Source: Nilaparvata lugens (taxonomy: Eukaryota; Arthropoda; Insecta; Hemiptera; Delphacidae). Taken from it: a stretch of DNA of 64,000 bases. The translations under genes and the position numbers were made by a program. The notes under the pieces were generated by a model, which ran no database searches, was not told the origin of the DNA, and worked only from the letters and a program-made list of their open reading frames with translations. Below, piece by piece: positions 9,656 to 21,060 of the stretch. The DNA is taken from NCBI RefSeq assembly GCF_014356525.2, contig NC_052515.1:22327212-22391211 (forward strand), given 5' to 3'. Numbering within the stretch: the stretch's first letter is position 1; each line of letters starts with the position of its first letter.

Positions 9656-10505
9656 AAACATTAGATCTAGTTATCACAGCACAGCTGCTTGGATGGAATC
9701 TAGAAATCACAAAGGAATATTCTTCATGAAAATTAACTTCCTGTATCCCAAAATTAGTCCATAGGAATAGGAAAAATCATGTTCCAATAACATGATTTAC
9801 GAACTACGATTTTAAACACAATTGAGTATTTCATGTGTCGCAATCACATGAAACAGTCTAATCATTTCATAATTATTATTGATTTGATACTGTATGATAG
9901 TTTTTGTAATTTTTCTGGCTTCAAATTTATCAAGTTTTTTAATGTTTTTCAATTGAATAATGTATTTTCAAGTGTAATAATAATTTATTCAATCTTTCAA
10001 CCCACATAAGAACTTTTTAATTTAATGTATTTTTGGACTGTAATTTTTTTGTTCTTTTTAAAAGTGTTTGCATAACCTCATTTGGACTATTTTTATCAAA
10101 ATTAGGGAGAGAAACGGTTTTGGGTTTATCCTGTTGATTCTCTCCCAATCTTTGATTTGATATTGTGATTGTGGAATATAATAAATGAACAAATGAGCCT
10201 CCAGCATTGTTTTCAAAATAGCAATTCAACTCATCGTTAATCATGAAAAATATTGATTCATTGCTAATCCCGTTGGCATTAATCATAATGCCCTCAATTA
10301 TTATGGAATCAGAGTTGATCTTATTATGCTTGTCAGTCGAACCCGTCAGTCGAACTATTGCAGCTCATTAATAGGCTATTATTCGAATGAAATAATGCAT
10401 TTACTCGTGTGTGAATCACAGAGATTACAGGACCATTATTTAAAATCCTCAATAATGCCATCTGGGACTAATCTGCCTAGAACCACACATTTTGCATTAG
10501 TGGTG

Positions 10506-10790
10506 AGGGAACAAAGAGGGATTTTAGAGGGACAGAGAGGGATTTTAGAGGGACAAAGAGGGATTTTAGAGGGACAAAGAGGAATTTTAGAGGGACAAAG
10601 GGGGATTTTAGAGAGACAGAGAGGGTTTTAGAGGGACAAAGAGAGATGGGAACGTCTCTCCAATTTTACTCTCCATCTCTCCAATTTGAACGTCGTTACC
10701 AATTTTATATAATTCTCTGAATGACGGAGAGTGATTTTAGAGGGACAAAGAGGGATTTTTGAGGGACAGAGAAGGGTTAGTGAACTTCTA
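10506..10790 (+). repeat. 21-bp minisatellite
   Basis: About six near-perfect copies of 'gggattttagagggacaaaga' occupy 10508-10640, and a further one and a half copies lie at 10736-10780. The array keeps an open frame repeating RGILEGQ, but the frame has no homology and lies in an intron, so it is not called as a gene. Confidence 0.9.
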
Positions 10791-10972
10791 TGTAAGGGCA
10801 CTGGTCAGATTTTTCAATAATAATTCTAAAAATGGTGGCAGATTGAACAAAGCATGCTATAAATCGCATTCAAAAACACAAATTCAGCCAGCTTGCCTGC
10901 TCCTGCGGGATAGCCGCTCCGCTTCTTTTGTTTGAGTTTGGTGAATAATTCTTTAGTGGGATTCACTTTGTT

Positions 10973-11028
10973 CTGTCAGCATTCCCTATGACTAGCATTA
11001 ATGCACCCTATTCAACCAATGCTGACAG
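10973..11028. repeat. 56-bp palindromic repeat (CTGTCAGCATT family)
   Basis: Starts CTGTCAGCATT and ends AATGCTGACAG, perfect 11-bp inverted ends around 34 nt. Further copies are at 23291-23346, 36229-36284 and clustered at 40950-41665. Confidence 0.8.
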
Positions 11029-11498
11029 TGGATCTCACTGGAGTCGAATGGGTCCGTATGATATTTCGCGTCAAAAGTCAAAAACATTCGCATTCAGATG
11101 GTGATCTCGTTTTATCTCTGATAATGCGACTCATTTCCTCATCTGAACATCTCTTTCCGTCTCTTTTATTCACTCTCTCTTCCTCTCACTGATACAGTGA
11201 TGATATAAAGAAACCATTATCATTGATATCCTTTTCCAAGAAAGAAGAATGGTTTGATCAAGCCCCAGAAATTTATGTAAATACAATTATCCATGGATTT
11301 TAAAAGCATCATCAAGTTACACTCAATCTTTATGCAGTTAATTATTTCTTCAGTTTCTACTTTTTATAATCAATAATTCAATAGCACGTTTCTTTGTCCA
11401 ATCAATGAGCTAAGTTATATGAATAGTAAATGGCTATTATGAACTAGTGTATGAGTCACCAAAGTATAGAATAGAAAATTATATTCTATTCATAAAAA

Positions 11499-11686
11499 AG
11501 AATTATAGTACCCTCTGAAACTAATAACATAATAGATTGAGAATACAAATTATGACAAAAAGTTATAGTCTTCACACTATCGTCAGGTTATTTTTATAAT
11601 AGTTCAGGTGTGAACACTGGAACTAGTTGTTATAATTTGCACTCTTGATCTATTATTTTATCAATTTCAAAGGGTACTATAATTCT
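11499..11686. mobile_element. Palindromic MITE, 188 bp
   Basis: The left arm 'agaattatagtaccctctga' 'aactaataacataatagatt' pairs with the right arm, whose reverse complement is 'agaattatagtaccctttga' 'aattgataaaataatagatc'. The ~60-bp arms are about 85% matched around a ~65-bp centre. No ORF. Confidence 0.8.
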
Positions 11687-12297
11687 ATTTTATAAATGAA
11701 AGGAAGTAGCCATGAATTCATATATTCTATTCATAATATGATACCACTTATTCTTTGAGTTCACCGATGCAGTTGCCACCCTCTTCAGCTTTCTGAACTC
11801 TATTCGCGAAATTTAGAATGGAAAAATAGAACATGATTGTAGTATGGAGATTGTGAAGAAGAGACGGTAAAGGAATATTGTCAAGGTCCTTCTAACTTTT
11901 TTCACCGTTCATGACTTTCCTTGAGCATTTTCTTTCTTGATATCCGTCGGTTTTCCATTGCACATCAGCTGCATCTTTGATGATGAACTTGAATTCTCCT
12001 TTAGAATTCTCCAACCAAGATTAACTTGGTTAACTTCAAACTTATATCATATCCCATGAATAGAATTATTGCTTTCCAATCAATCATCTCTTTCTGAAGT
12101 GATTCCCACTATTTTTTGAGACGAATACTTCCACACATTAGACATATTTATTATGATAATTATGTCAAAAATAGTCTTACTATCCATGTTTGTATGTAGA
12201 TACATCACTTTTATTTCTACTCATCATCGTTTATCATCTTATCCATCTCTTATAAATTTTCCCCCTTTCTAACACTCTTTCCTCATCTATCCATTGA

Positions 12298-12330
12298 TAA
12301 TAATAATAATTATTATTATTATTATTATAA
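12298..12330. repeat. (ATA)n/(TTA)n palindromic microsatellite
   Basis: 'ataataataataatt' runs directly into 'attattattattatta', forming a perfect self-complementary trinucleotide tract. Confidence 0.85.
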
Positions 12331-12344
12331 TCCTGTATTCAGCA

Positions 12345-12870
12345 CATAGTTTCAGGCTGCTCAATATTGGCACCAAAAGAGTATTTGAGGCGACATAATA
12401 ATGTTGCTAAAGTAGTGCACCTGAAATTGCAGCAGGAATTTGACTTCTTTGAAGAAATGCCCCCATACTATTCTTACTCTCCTCCTGCATTTATTGAGAA
12501 AAACCAGATTAAGATCTATTAGGATGTTCAAATGATCACTGACAGGCAGGTCATTCATAACAAGTCTGATATCCTAATGTTGAACATGAATCAAAAAGAA
12601 GCCTTGATAATTGATGTAGCCATACCAGCAGATGAAAATTGTCAAAGAACAAGAGGTGAGACATTGAGAAAGTATCAAGAGCTCAAAGATATGTATGGGC
12701 TCAAGAATGTTAGAATAATCTCAATCGTAATATCGTAATATCCGTGAATGGTCTGATTCTTAATTCAACAGTGGAGAGCTGTAAGGTTATTGATGTCTCA
12801 GAAACTCTGGTAGGGAAAATGCAGAAGTCTGTTCTGCTTGATACAGCTCACATAGTACGCCAAACGCTCC
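12345..12870 (+). mobile_element. Non-LTR retrotransposon C-terminal relic (restriction-like nuclease-type tail)
   Basis: The + strand reads RRHNNVAKVVHLKLQQEFDF, YSPPAFIEKNQIKIY, stop, DVQMITDRQVIHNKSDILML, EALIIDVAIPADENC and, after a frame change, VGKMQKSVLLDTAHIVRQTL. This matches the C-terminal domain of a widespread group of arthropod non-LTR elements in which 'W(D)xxIxTDRxIxxNRPDIxxxxK' and 'IDxxVP' recur. The RPD...K pattern resembles a PD-(D/E)XK nuclease core (inference). Here RPD is KSD and a Trp codon is TAG, so the copy is dead. Confidence 0.8.
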
Positions 12871-14578
12871 AACATACTTGGTAAAATACTTTATCAATAA
12901 TAGAAAATAATGCCAAGAGGTTGCATAAATTTTGCCCCTCTTCGCATAAGTTATCCGCAATTGCGTGAAAAAGAGAATAATAATAATCATAATATTTATT
13001 AATATTATTATTATTTTCTTCTCATTCATATCCATAGTAGTTATCTTAATCTATCATTTTTTCTCTTCATAGTCTCCTTTCTCTTTCTCAAAGTAGATTT
13101 GTACCTCCCTTTCTCTTCAAGAGAATTGTCTATACCTCTTTTTCTCTTCTTCACTCTTCCTTCCTCGTACTTTCCCCCTCATTCTCACTACAACCCCTTC
13201 AAACACTCCTTCCCTGCCCTCCTATTTTACTCTTTCTCCACCAATCTCTTTTCTCCTTTACCACTTGATTTGTTCCATTCATGTCCTTGTACAATAAATC
13301 TTTGTGATCAATGTTCCAATTACTTGAGATAGACTATTTCTTAACTGAATAGAATTGCGGGTTGATCAATTGAAAATTCAAATAAATCTGAGATTTGATT
13401 ATTATCTAAGAAGTTTTATATCCTGTATTTGTTTCATACTACAGGGACTGAAATTTCAGGCTTCATTGTCTAAAACGGAAACTCTAATGCGTACCTTCCA
13501 TGAAATCTAGAATACGAACATCAAAGTGGAGCGAAATAATTTATGCATTGTTCCTCTTCCACTTGCTACACTTTTCGATAGGTTGCTTTATTTTTACAGT
13601 AATAGGATTTTGGCTCAAGTGTAACAACAGTCACAGAAGAGTTTTCTCGTTTTTCAGACGAGAGAGAATTTTTCCCTCAGTAAGAGGATGAGAAGGGGTA
13701 TTTCGACAGACAATTTTTCCAAAATAATGGTATCATTCGGCCAGTTAAGGCTGAGAAGAGACATTTTGACAACCAATTTCCCCTTAAATGATGGTATTTT
13801 GGATAATGAGAAACTCGATATCCCTCACTTCATAGCTTCATGTCGATGATTCTTTACTCATTATTCATTTATTATTCTCGCAAGAAATCAATTCCATCGT
13901 TATCCTCCATCATCCAACAAATTTGATTATTGGTTGGAGCTGCACTCATCAATGATAAATTTTTACTCTAATGCAATACTTTCAAGCCACGATGGCAACA
14001 GTAGCAATAATAAATACATAATTTTAAAAAATACTCTCGAGCTTATCAGGAGCTCGCTGGCACCACCTACATTTTCTTCGAGAATACTTAAAGTTGGATG
14101 ATAATTAAAAAAAAGTAAAAAGTGAACATAGAGTCGTTTTCTCTAGAAATGGCGATTCTTAGTCTTCCATAATGGAAAATTTTACCTGTAAGTATGTATG
14201 TTATCGAAATTTTATAAGTTCCTACTAGGTCACAGACTTGAAGCATGATCAGATAGAACTACCTTCCATATTTCATATTTGTATATTTTAATTGTAAACA
14301 TGATGAGCTTTATGAAAACTGTGAACTTCATAAAACAATCATCAATAACGAGAGTTATAAAGATTCACAATACTTATCAAAAATTTATCAAATTATCATA
14401 CTTACACAATTTATCAAAAATATTAATAAATGTTATAAATAGAAACACTCAATGAGATTAAACCATCATAAGAATTCATATAAATCAACTGAAGTGTATG
14501 TATCAACTGCATATAGTTTTATCAATCGAGTTTCTATAATCAAGTATTAAGAAATCATCACTTAATCCATATAAATTA

Positions 14579-14579
<1 letters not shown>

Positions 14580-14609
<30 letters not shown>
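14580..14609 (+). repeat. (ATC)n microsatellite
   Basis: About ten uninterrupted ATC units, with further ATC-rich sequence nearby. Confidence 0.9.
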
Positions 14610-14816
14610 AGTCATCATCACTGAATCATATAAATTTATTTATTATGAATGAAAAAACAAAAATTTTGATCTCAACTACACAAAAATTAAATTCATTAAC
14701 ATAGCAATCATATCGTATTAATATTCATTTGGATTTTCGTTTAATAATAATTATAAATATAATCTGAACAAAAGTCTTTCTACAATAATTATTGCTACTA
14801 CTTGCTGATTTTACAG

Positions 14817-15030
14817 CCAGCTGAACCCTACGTGGATAGTTTGAAGACAATCCTGGAGAATTGGCTGGAGCCTGCTATCAAATTCCTGAGACAGCAGATG
14901 AAAGAGATGGTGCATCAAGTCGACTCAGCACTTTTTGTCTCCTGTTTGCGACTTCTTGATTGCTTTCTGCGACCTCTCAACGGCATTGATGGGCATCCCC
15001 CTCCACCAGCTAGATCAATGGAATTGGTTG
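14817..15030 (+). CDS. DNAH1: DNAH1 exon 4: AAA2-AAA3 linker helices
   Basis: The acceptor is TTTTACAG before 14817 and the donor is GTGAGT at 15031. The 214-nt exon starts in phase 0 (PAEPYVDSLKTILENW) and ends with one base of a Gly codon. The segment VDSALFVSCLRLLDCFLRPL corresponds to the helical stretch after AAA2 where vertebrate DNAH1 has LLKLLDCFFKPF. A proline run (HPPPPARS) precedes the exon end and is probably a surface loop. It joins in frame to either copy of the duplicated exon 5. Confidence 0.94.
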
Positions 15031-17750
15031 GTGAGTCTAACGAGTTAACTCAAATACTGATGTGAACGGTTGAAATGAGCGAATAGGAATCGATCAATTC
15101 CAAGTTCAGCTCGTATTTGCAAACTCAAGATTCACTTTGACAGTGAATATCTTGGCACTGGCAGGTCGTTTTCAACCGCCGTATGTAGCTTGAGCGACGT
15201 CTCTTGAAAGATTTATCTCCTAATGTTCATCAATCAGTCCATTTTAAACAGGCTTAAACTACATAATACGCGTCGTTTCCAACGTAGTCGTCGCTCCGTA
15301 TCTTGGGCAGCGCATGCGCTATGAGCTCAACAATGACACTTGCCCACAGCTTAAAATGTGATCAAATACAAAGATAATAAAAAAAATATCTTTTCGTGTG
15401 AATTTTTAATAACTTGCTTATTAATACGCTAGGATACAATCTATATCACCCGAAGACGCTACGTCGGTATAAAACTGCCTTAGTTAACTACGACAGTCTA
15501 AAACTGCCTTAATGCCAGTTTGGCATGCGGCCTTCTCATGCCGCTGCGCACTACCGTTTGACAACGCATTGAACTACATACAATACAGAGTATCTCTACG
15601 TTCACTGTCAATCAGTTTATACTGTCACGTGGAGGGGCATGAGAATGCACTAAATGAATAATAGTAACTGGAGTAATTGAACTAAAAACCAAATAAACAG
15701 TTGGAAATTTGAGGTTATGGAACTGTACCTCGTAATAATATAGATTAGGTTGATTTTCATCCGACTTGCGAAAGCATAGATGCCACTGAATTTAGAGGAT
15801 CGAGGCAGAGTGAACAGAATGTTGACGAGATTGATTGGATAAAGTGATTTGTTAAATTGATAGGTTGGCGGTCTACAAAGGTAGCCGAAGTAGGGACTGT
15901 AAACTTCCAAACTAATGCTGTAGGTGGGGATGTGGTAAATTAAAATTGAATCCAATTCGGTAATCAAATGCAGTTCAGTTGAATCTGCCTATTATAATCA
16001 ATGCTGTCGCTGGGACCAAGCAGAGATTTAACTTCTGAGTTAGTTCACTCTCCAAATAATAACCAGTATACTTAGATTCTAATACTGTGTTACAGTTGGC
16101 AGAGATATTAGACCGCACAGGACAACAAACAAAATGGCAATTTCATGCGAACCGGGTCTCTGACAAATACTATAGGTTGTAAGATTGCAAAGTGCCAAAC
16201 CAAAATAGTAAATGCTTCGAGTACCAAGTTTAATTTTGATGCTGTCTATGCGATCTTTTACCTCTCCTTGTGGCATTAACTGGTTGTTAATGCTGGATCC
16301 AATACACCTCGATGCGGTCGGTCGACGGCAGTTGATCTTACTTGATTCGGGAGAATATCTCCAATAAAATGTTTTATTATTTGATATGAATGTCGACTAC
16401 CATCTACCACCAGAAGAAATAATGTTCCAATAATAGGTATGATACTCAATAATATCTGACTACTGCAAAGCAGGTCGTGTCTTGCACAATCGAAATGTGT
16501 CAGTTGAGAAAGAACGAACCTGGAGGTGTAATGGAATAAATTCAGAGAGGTGAATAGATAATACAAATATATTGTTGAAGAAATTCTCAAATATCAAAAA
16601 ATTGAATTGATAGATCAACAGATTATACAAAATATAGTTTCCAACTGATAATGAGTGACTATTAAATGATAACGAAGTTGAATCTTCAAATGATAGGTAC
16701 TATATGAAAATTTAATAATTTCAAATTGATTGAATTGAGATGGGTGATAGCCCTTGGAAAGGGTCATAAGACATACAAAATTAAATAGGCCAAGTAGGCT
16801 AATACAAAATTATAATTTGAAAATAGAGTAAATGAATAGATAGAAAAATATTTGAGGGTGGGGGTTCACCTAAGGAGATAGACCTTTCAGCTAAGTACAG
16901 CGTAAATATTAAAATTGACTTATTGAAATAAAAATCATTTATAATAACTTGATACCCTTAAATCTATGGTCATGACTTTTTCCCAAATTGACAAATTTAT
17001 ACGCTGTATAATTTTCGTAGAATAGCGGGGATCCCCTTTTATATGTTCGAACAACTTACGTAGACTTTTGTTTCCGTTTTTGTATTCGAAATATATTCGG
17101 CCGTAGAATATATCGTTCCGGCTAGATCCTTCACGTGTGGCGAAATCGTCGAACAGACCTCACTATTATAATTTTAGGGTTTCTTTAAATGAATCGCAAA
17201 AATTAATATCACAGATTATTATAGGAACTTTAGAACAACTTTTAAAAACAGAAAAAACGAAGATTAAATTACATTAAAACAGGAATTAAAGCTTTTAGAA
17301 GTTAGGTATGTGGACCAGGTCTGTATCCCACTGGTAATTTTCGAAAATTGTCCTCGAGTCCTCTTCTTCTAATTTCCACCTGAGTTTCTTCTTAGAAATT
17401 AATGCTCTCCAAATTTACATACCAATTCAGGATTGGTTGGATCCTGTGACGTAACAAATGCGCCAAATGGGTGGTGGAAATAGATCCAACTTTGAAGCTT
17501 TTAAAAGAGTAAAATTCCTTATTGTAAATTGTTCTAAATTATAATTAGATTCCATGAAAAACATGAAATGAATAATTAATTTCATCTATTACGTATACAT
17601 TTGTTAAATAACGAGAAAAGTTTAACAATTCAAAAGAACTTGTGCTGGCGCTAATTTTTGAACTTCAAAAGTAGGCAATAATTTGTAGAACATAGACGTA
17701 ATTTCATAAAATAAGTAGAAGTATAAAGAAATATAACAACACACATGCTT

Positions 17751-17752
<2 letters not shown>

Positions 17753-17808
<56 letters not shown>
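17753..17808 (+). repeat. (TAA)n microsatellite
   Basis: About 18 uninterrupted AAT/TAA units. Confidence 0.95.
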
Positions 17809-17811
<3 letters not shown>

Positions 17812-18445
17812 TATTTCTCTTGTTTACATAGTTTTTGATGTGTTAGAATGTCAATCCCAAACCACTACATATAAACTAATCATGTTACACTCTATAATAA
17901 ATATAGCTTTATGACAGCTCATAAATAAATATTTGGGCCCATTCGGCATAGAAATTACAATATGAAAGGTGAAAAATTTAATATCATATAGCTGTTGCGA
18001 ACAATAATTAATCAAACTGCCTTCTCAATTGACTAGTTGTTGAAAAGTTGGCTTTGGTTTGTTTAGGGTTATGTATCGGTTCAATTCTAACCTCCAAATA
18101 TTTGAATTACCGATCAAAATAATTAACGTCATAAATACATGTGGTTTTTTTGTTAATAAGTTTCTGAAAGATATAGTATTATTGATTAATTAGTTACAGC
18201 CTTTATAGGTCAGATAGCTGTCGTTTATCTGCCTTAGATAAGATTGTGATTCTTTCCCAGTGATGGAATTTGTTTTGTTCGCATAACGGTCTATAAATAA
18301 TCTAAATCATAATTCAGGGGCTGTACAATCATTGGGTACATCACAATACATTTTTGGACTTATTTGTATTTTGCTGCTTGATGCTTGAACTTCCTTCTAC
18401 TATATAATTTATATTGGGTCAATTTAATAAATGCCAGAATCTAGT

Positions 18446-18768
18446 GACTATACCCTGTACAAAATTACTTCTTACTTGGGATGGACATGCGCAGCAGAGA
18501 AGGCAGACAGCGGCAGAGATACAACGGCGGCTATGTTTCCGTTGTGTATCGGCCAGCGTTCTCTAATTTCCAGTGAGTATTCAAGCGCTCATGTTAAACT
18601 TAGGAAGTTTCCTCTCTGCAAGCACTGACTCGACTGACTCTAATCGACAAAATGCCAACTGCGCTTCCACCTATGACTCTGTCTATCACTGTAATTGGCT
18701 GATCTCCCTCGATTTCTCTGCGCCGCAAATTGCTCCAAGTCTGATGTAATTTTGTACTGAGTATAGTC
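18446..18768. mobile_element. MITE, family shared with 4284-4579
   Basis: The left end 'gactataccctgtacaaaat' 'tac' and the right end 'gtaattttgtactgagtata' 'gtc' are 23-bp near-perfect terminal inverted repeats. The 323-bp interior is non-coding and aligns in blocks with 4284-4579. The clear TIRs here identify that element as the same family. Confidence 0.85.
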
Positions 18769-19169
18769 AGTCATATGATTTAAGTCATATGACAGTATGA
18801 TTTCCTATTATAGTATAGTATATTTTGTAGAGGAACTAGTCAATAGTCCTATTAAATATAATAATAGTATATTCTTGAGCAAATGGTATGTTCCATCAGC
18901 TAATAAGACGATACAGCTATTTCAAATCCCAGCATTCTCTTAAAATTGATAAAAGTTAGCAATTGCTAGCTTTTATTTAATCGATACCAATGTTGTAGCG
19001 ACCAAATCTTGTACCTCCATTTTTCAATGAATTATTAGTTGTTACAATCTCAAGTCTTTTAATTTGATATGGATCTACTACAGAATCATCTACATAGCCG
19101 TTCAAAGAGTTGATGGTAAAATATGATATTAATTGGGTTAGTTTTATTGGTTCAAATTGAGACAATAAC

Positions 19170-19840
19170 TCTCATCTTTGGATTTATCAGAGCATATCCT
19201 CTATGTAAAGTTGACACTTTTGTAGGCTTCAAACTTCTGAACACTCCTGTAAGAGCCAATACTATTATTTCGTAGTCTTCGAGTTACGTATAAACTAAAA
19301 CTCTCTTGACAGGTCTCCAGTGAAAAAAGTAAGAATTTTTTCTTTCATAATGATTCACTTTTAAGTTATTGTCTGTTGAGAGGTTTTCAATCGATTTTCT
19401 CTCTATAAATAGAAAAGTATAAACAGTTTTTTCCTATCATTGACATTCATAATTCTCTATTTTAGGTGGCCTCCTGACTCCCTGGACCATCTTCTCAGTT
19501 ATTTGGAGTGTGGGCGCTACATGTGACTATGAGTCAAGAGTTGTGTTCTCAGAGTGGGTCAGAAACAAGATGGAGGAGCAAGGGGATGAGCCACTCTTTC
19601 CCGAGGAAGGAACTGTCTATGATTATAGGTACAGATTCGATATTATAAAATATGTATTTTACCATATCCATTAGGGTGCGTATGTACAGACTTATGCGAC
19701 TCAAACACGCGCATTTTACTTACCATCAGCTGATGCTTTTTCTGCATCTCACTGTTCCTATAAAAATACAGATATCAAAAGGATAGTGAAATCAAATCAC
19801 TGAAATGAGCTGATGAGATGTGAAATGCGCGTGCTCATGG
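19170..19840 (+). repeat. Tandem duplication unit, copy a (contains exon 5a)
   Basis: 671 bp, starting 'tctcatctttggatttatca' and ending 'gtgctcatgg'. It aligns over its whole length with 21061-21719 with scattered substitutions and a few short indels. The exon inside differs at only one base. Confidence 0.92.
19466..19628 (+). CDS. DNAH1: DNAH1 exon 5, copy a (tandemly duplicated exon)
   Basis: The acceptor is CTATTTTAG before 19466 and the donor is GTACAG at 19629. The 163-nt exon begins with two bases completing the Gly codon of exon 4 and encodes LTPWTIFSVIWSVGATCDYE, then SEWVRNKMEEQGDEPLFPEE and GTVYDYR, matching the DNAH1 linker that reads IFSLIWSVGA and FPEEG in vertebrates. It ends with two bases completed by exon 6 to AGA (Arg). 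A second copy lies at 21349-21511 and differs by one silent base (AAG/AAA Lys). Both copies keep splice sites and phases, so either could join exon 4 to exon 6. Confidence 0.93.
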
Positions 19841-21060
19841 AAGAACCCATCAAAGGGTCAACGGCATATGGATGCAGAAGGCAAGGGGAATCCACTGCAT
19901 TGAAGACCATTATTGGTATCCTTTGTACAATCAGTACAGCAATCATGGATGGATTTAAAACGAAATATTCCGGAGGTAAAAGCTCCCCAATCGGATCTCC
20001 GGGGGGAGCAGTGGCGAACCAGAACATGAAAGCATGACTGAAGAGTGTCAAGATCGGAACGTGGAATGCAAGAAGCCTCTTTGCATCGGGAAAGTTGGAC
20101 AATGTGGTGAAGGAAATGTCAAGACTCAACATAAACATTCTGGTAATAAGCGATGTCAGATGGCCAGGCAGTGGTAAGTGTAGAACGAATGATGGAGTTT
20201 TCTATTACTCAGGAATAGATGACCCAAATCATCGGTATGGAGTGGGAGTGATTATAGATAAGGCTACCAATGCATCAGTTCAGAGTTTTACACCATATCA
20301 GAAAGAGTCATGATGTTACAAATTAAAAACATGCACAGGACACCTGAACATCATACAAATATATGCACCAACTGCAGACTCGGAGGAAGTAGAAGTCGAG
20401 GAGTTCTATGCGGAACTGGAAACAATAATTGCAAGCACTAAGAAAAGTGATGTAACTATAGTAATGGGAGATTTTAATGCTAAAGTAGGCAAAGATAAGG
20501 TAGAAGCACATACAGGGGTTTTGGTCTGAGAGAAATGAGAGAGGTGAACGCCTAATACAATTTTGTCAGGAAAAAGATCTAATGGTAGCAAACACCTACT
20601 TCAAGCTTCCATATCGTAGATTGTACACCTGGAAATTTCCTGCTGATAATCCAGAAAATATCGTCAGAAATCAAATTGACTATACTCATCAATAATAGAT
20701 ATAGGAATGCAGTCACATCAACAAAAACCTATCCTGGGGCTGATATCAATTCGGATCACAACTCTGTAGTAGCTAAGTGCATATTAAAATGAAAAAGATT
20801 ACAAACGACCAAGAAATTACATAGACGCAAGACTTCTCAAAAACCCAAAAATCCGTGACACTGTGAAGTATGAGGTGAACAAAGCCATGAGAGAGTTTAA
20901 TGTATCACAGGTAGACAATGTAGAAGGAAGGTGGGATGAGGTACAAGTGACCTTGAGAGAAATAGCGACGAGTCACCTGGTAGATAAGGAACCCCAAAGG
21001 AAGAAGAAAGCATGGATGACATCTGAAATGTGGGTAGAGGAAAGTGGGGATTCGACGGGC
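19841..21060 (+). mobile_element. LINE endonuclease-domain fragment between the two exon-5 copies
   Basis: The + strand reads IGTWNARSLFASGKLDN, ILVISDVRWPGSGKCRTNDG, IIQIYAPTADSEEVEV and IVMGDFNAKVGKDK, the APE-type endonuclease of the endonuclease-RT LINEs common in insects (WN, E/D-VRW, GDFNA motifs). It is followed by a linker with KKAWMTSEMW, then the copy stops at about 21055 before any RT domain. Stops and frameshifts break the frame (for example TGA after YQKES). Unusually, the 5' part is kept and the 3' part lost, opposite to normal LINE truncation, so a rearrangement breakpoint probably cut it. Confidence 0.88.

Larger units (their letters stand above)
8859..14816 (+). other. DNAH1 intron 3
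   Basis: 5.96 kb, AT-rich. Recognised contents are listed separately: foldback element 8951-9174 and its associated repeat to 9655, minisatellite 10506-10790, palindromic repeat 10973-11028, palindromic MITE 11499-11686, non-LTR relic 12345-12870 and simple repeats. The stretches 9660-10500, 11690-12290 and 12880-14570 show nothing further. Confidence 0.8.
15031..19465 (+). other. DNAH1 intron 4
   Basis: 4.4 kb. It contains an AAT microsatellite (17753-17808) and a MITE (18446-18768). The stretch 15640-16600 has several minus-strand open frames with hydrophobic content (about 105 and 104 codons) that I cannot match to any family. The segment 16850-17500 is moderately less AT-rich but also unrecognised. 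From 19170 the intron is part of the exon-5 duplication unit. Confidence 0.75.

Noticed and set aside
15650..16590. Minus-strand frames of 105, 65 and 104 codons with hydrophobic stretches
   Set aside because: No recognisable domain, no shared frame, and no splice logic that joins them. Possibly a decayed element, but unsupported.
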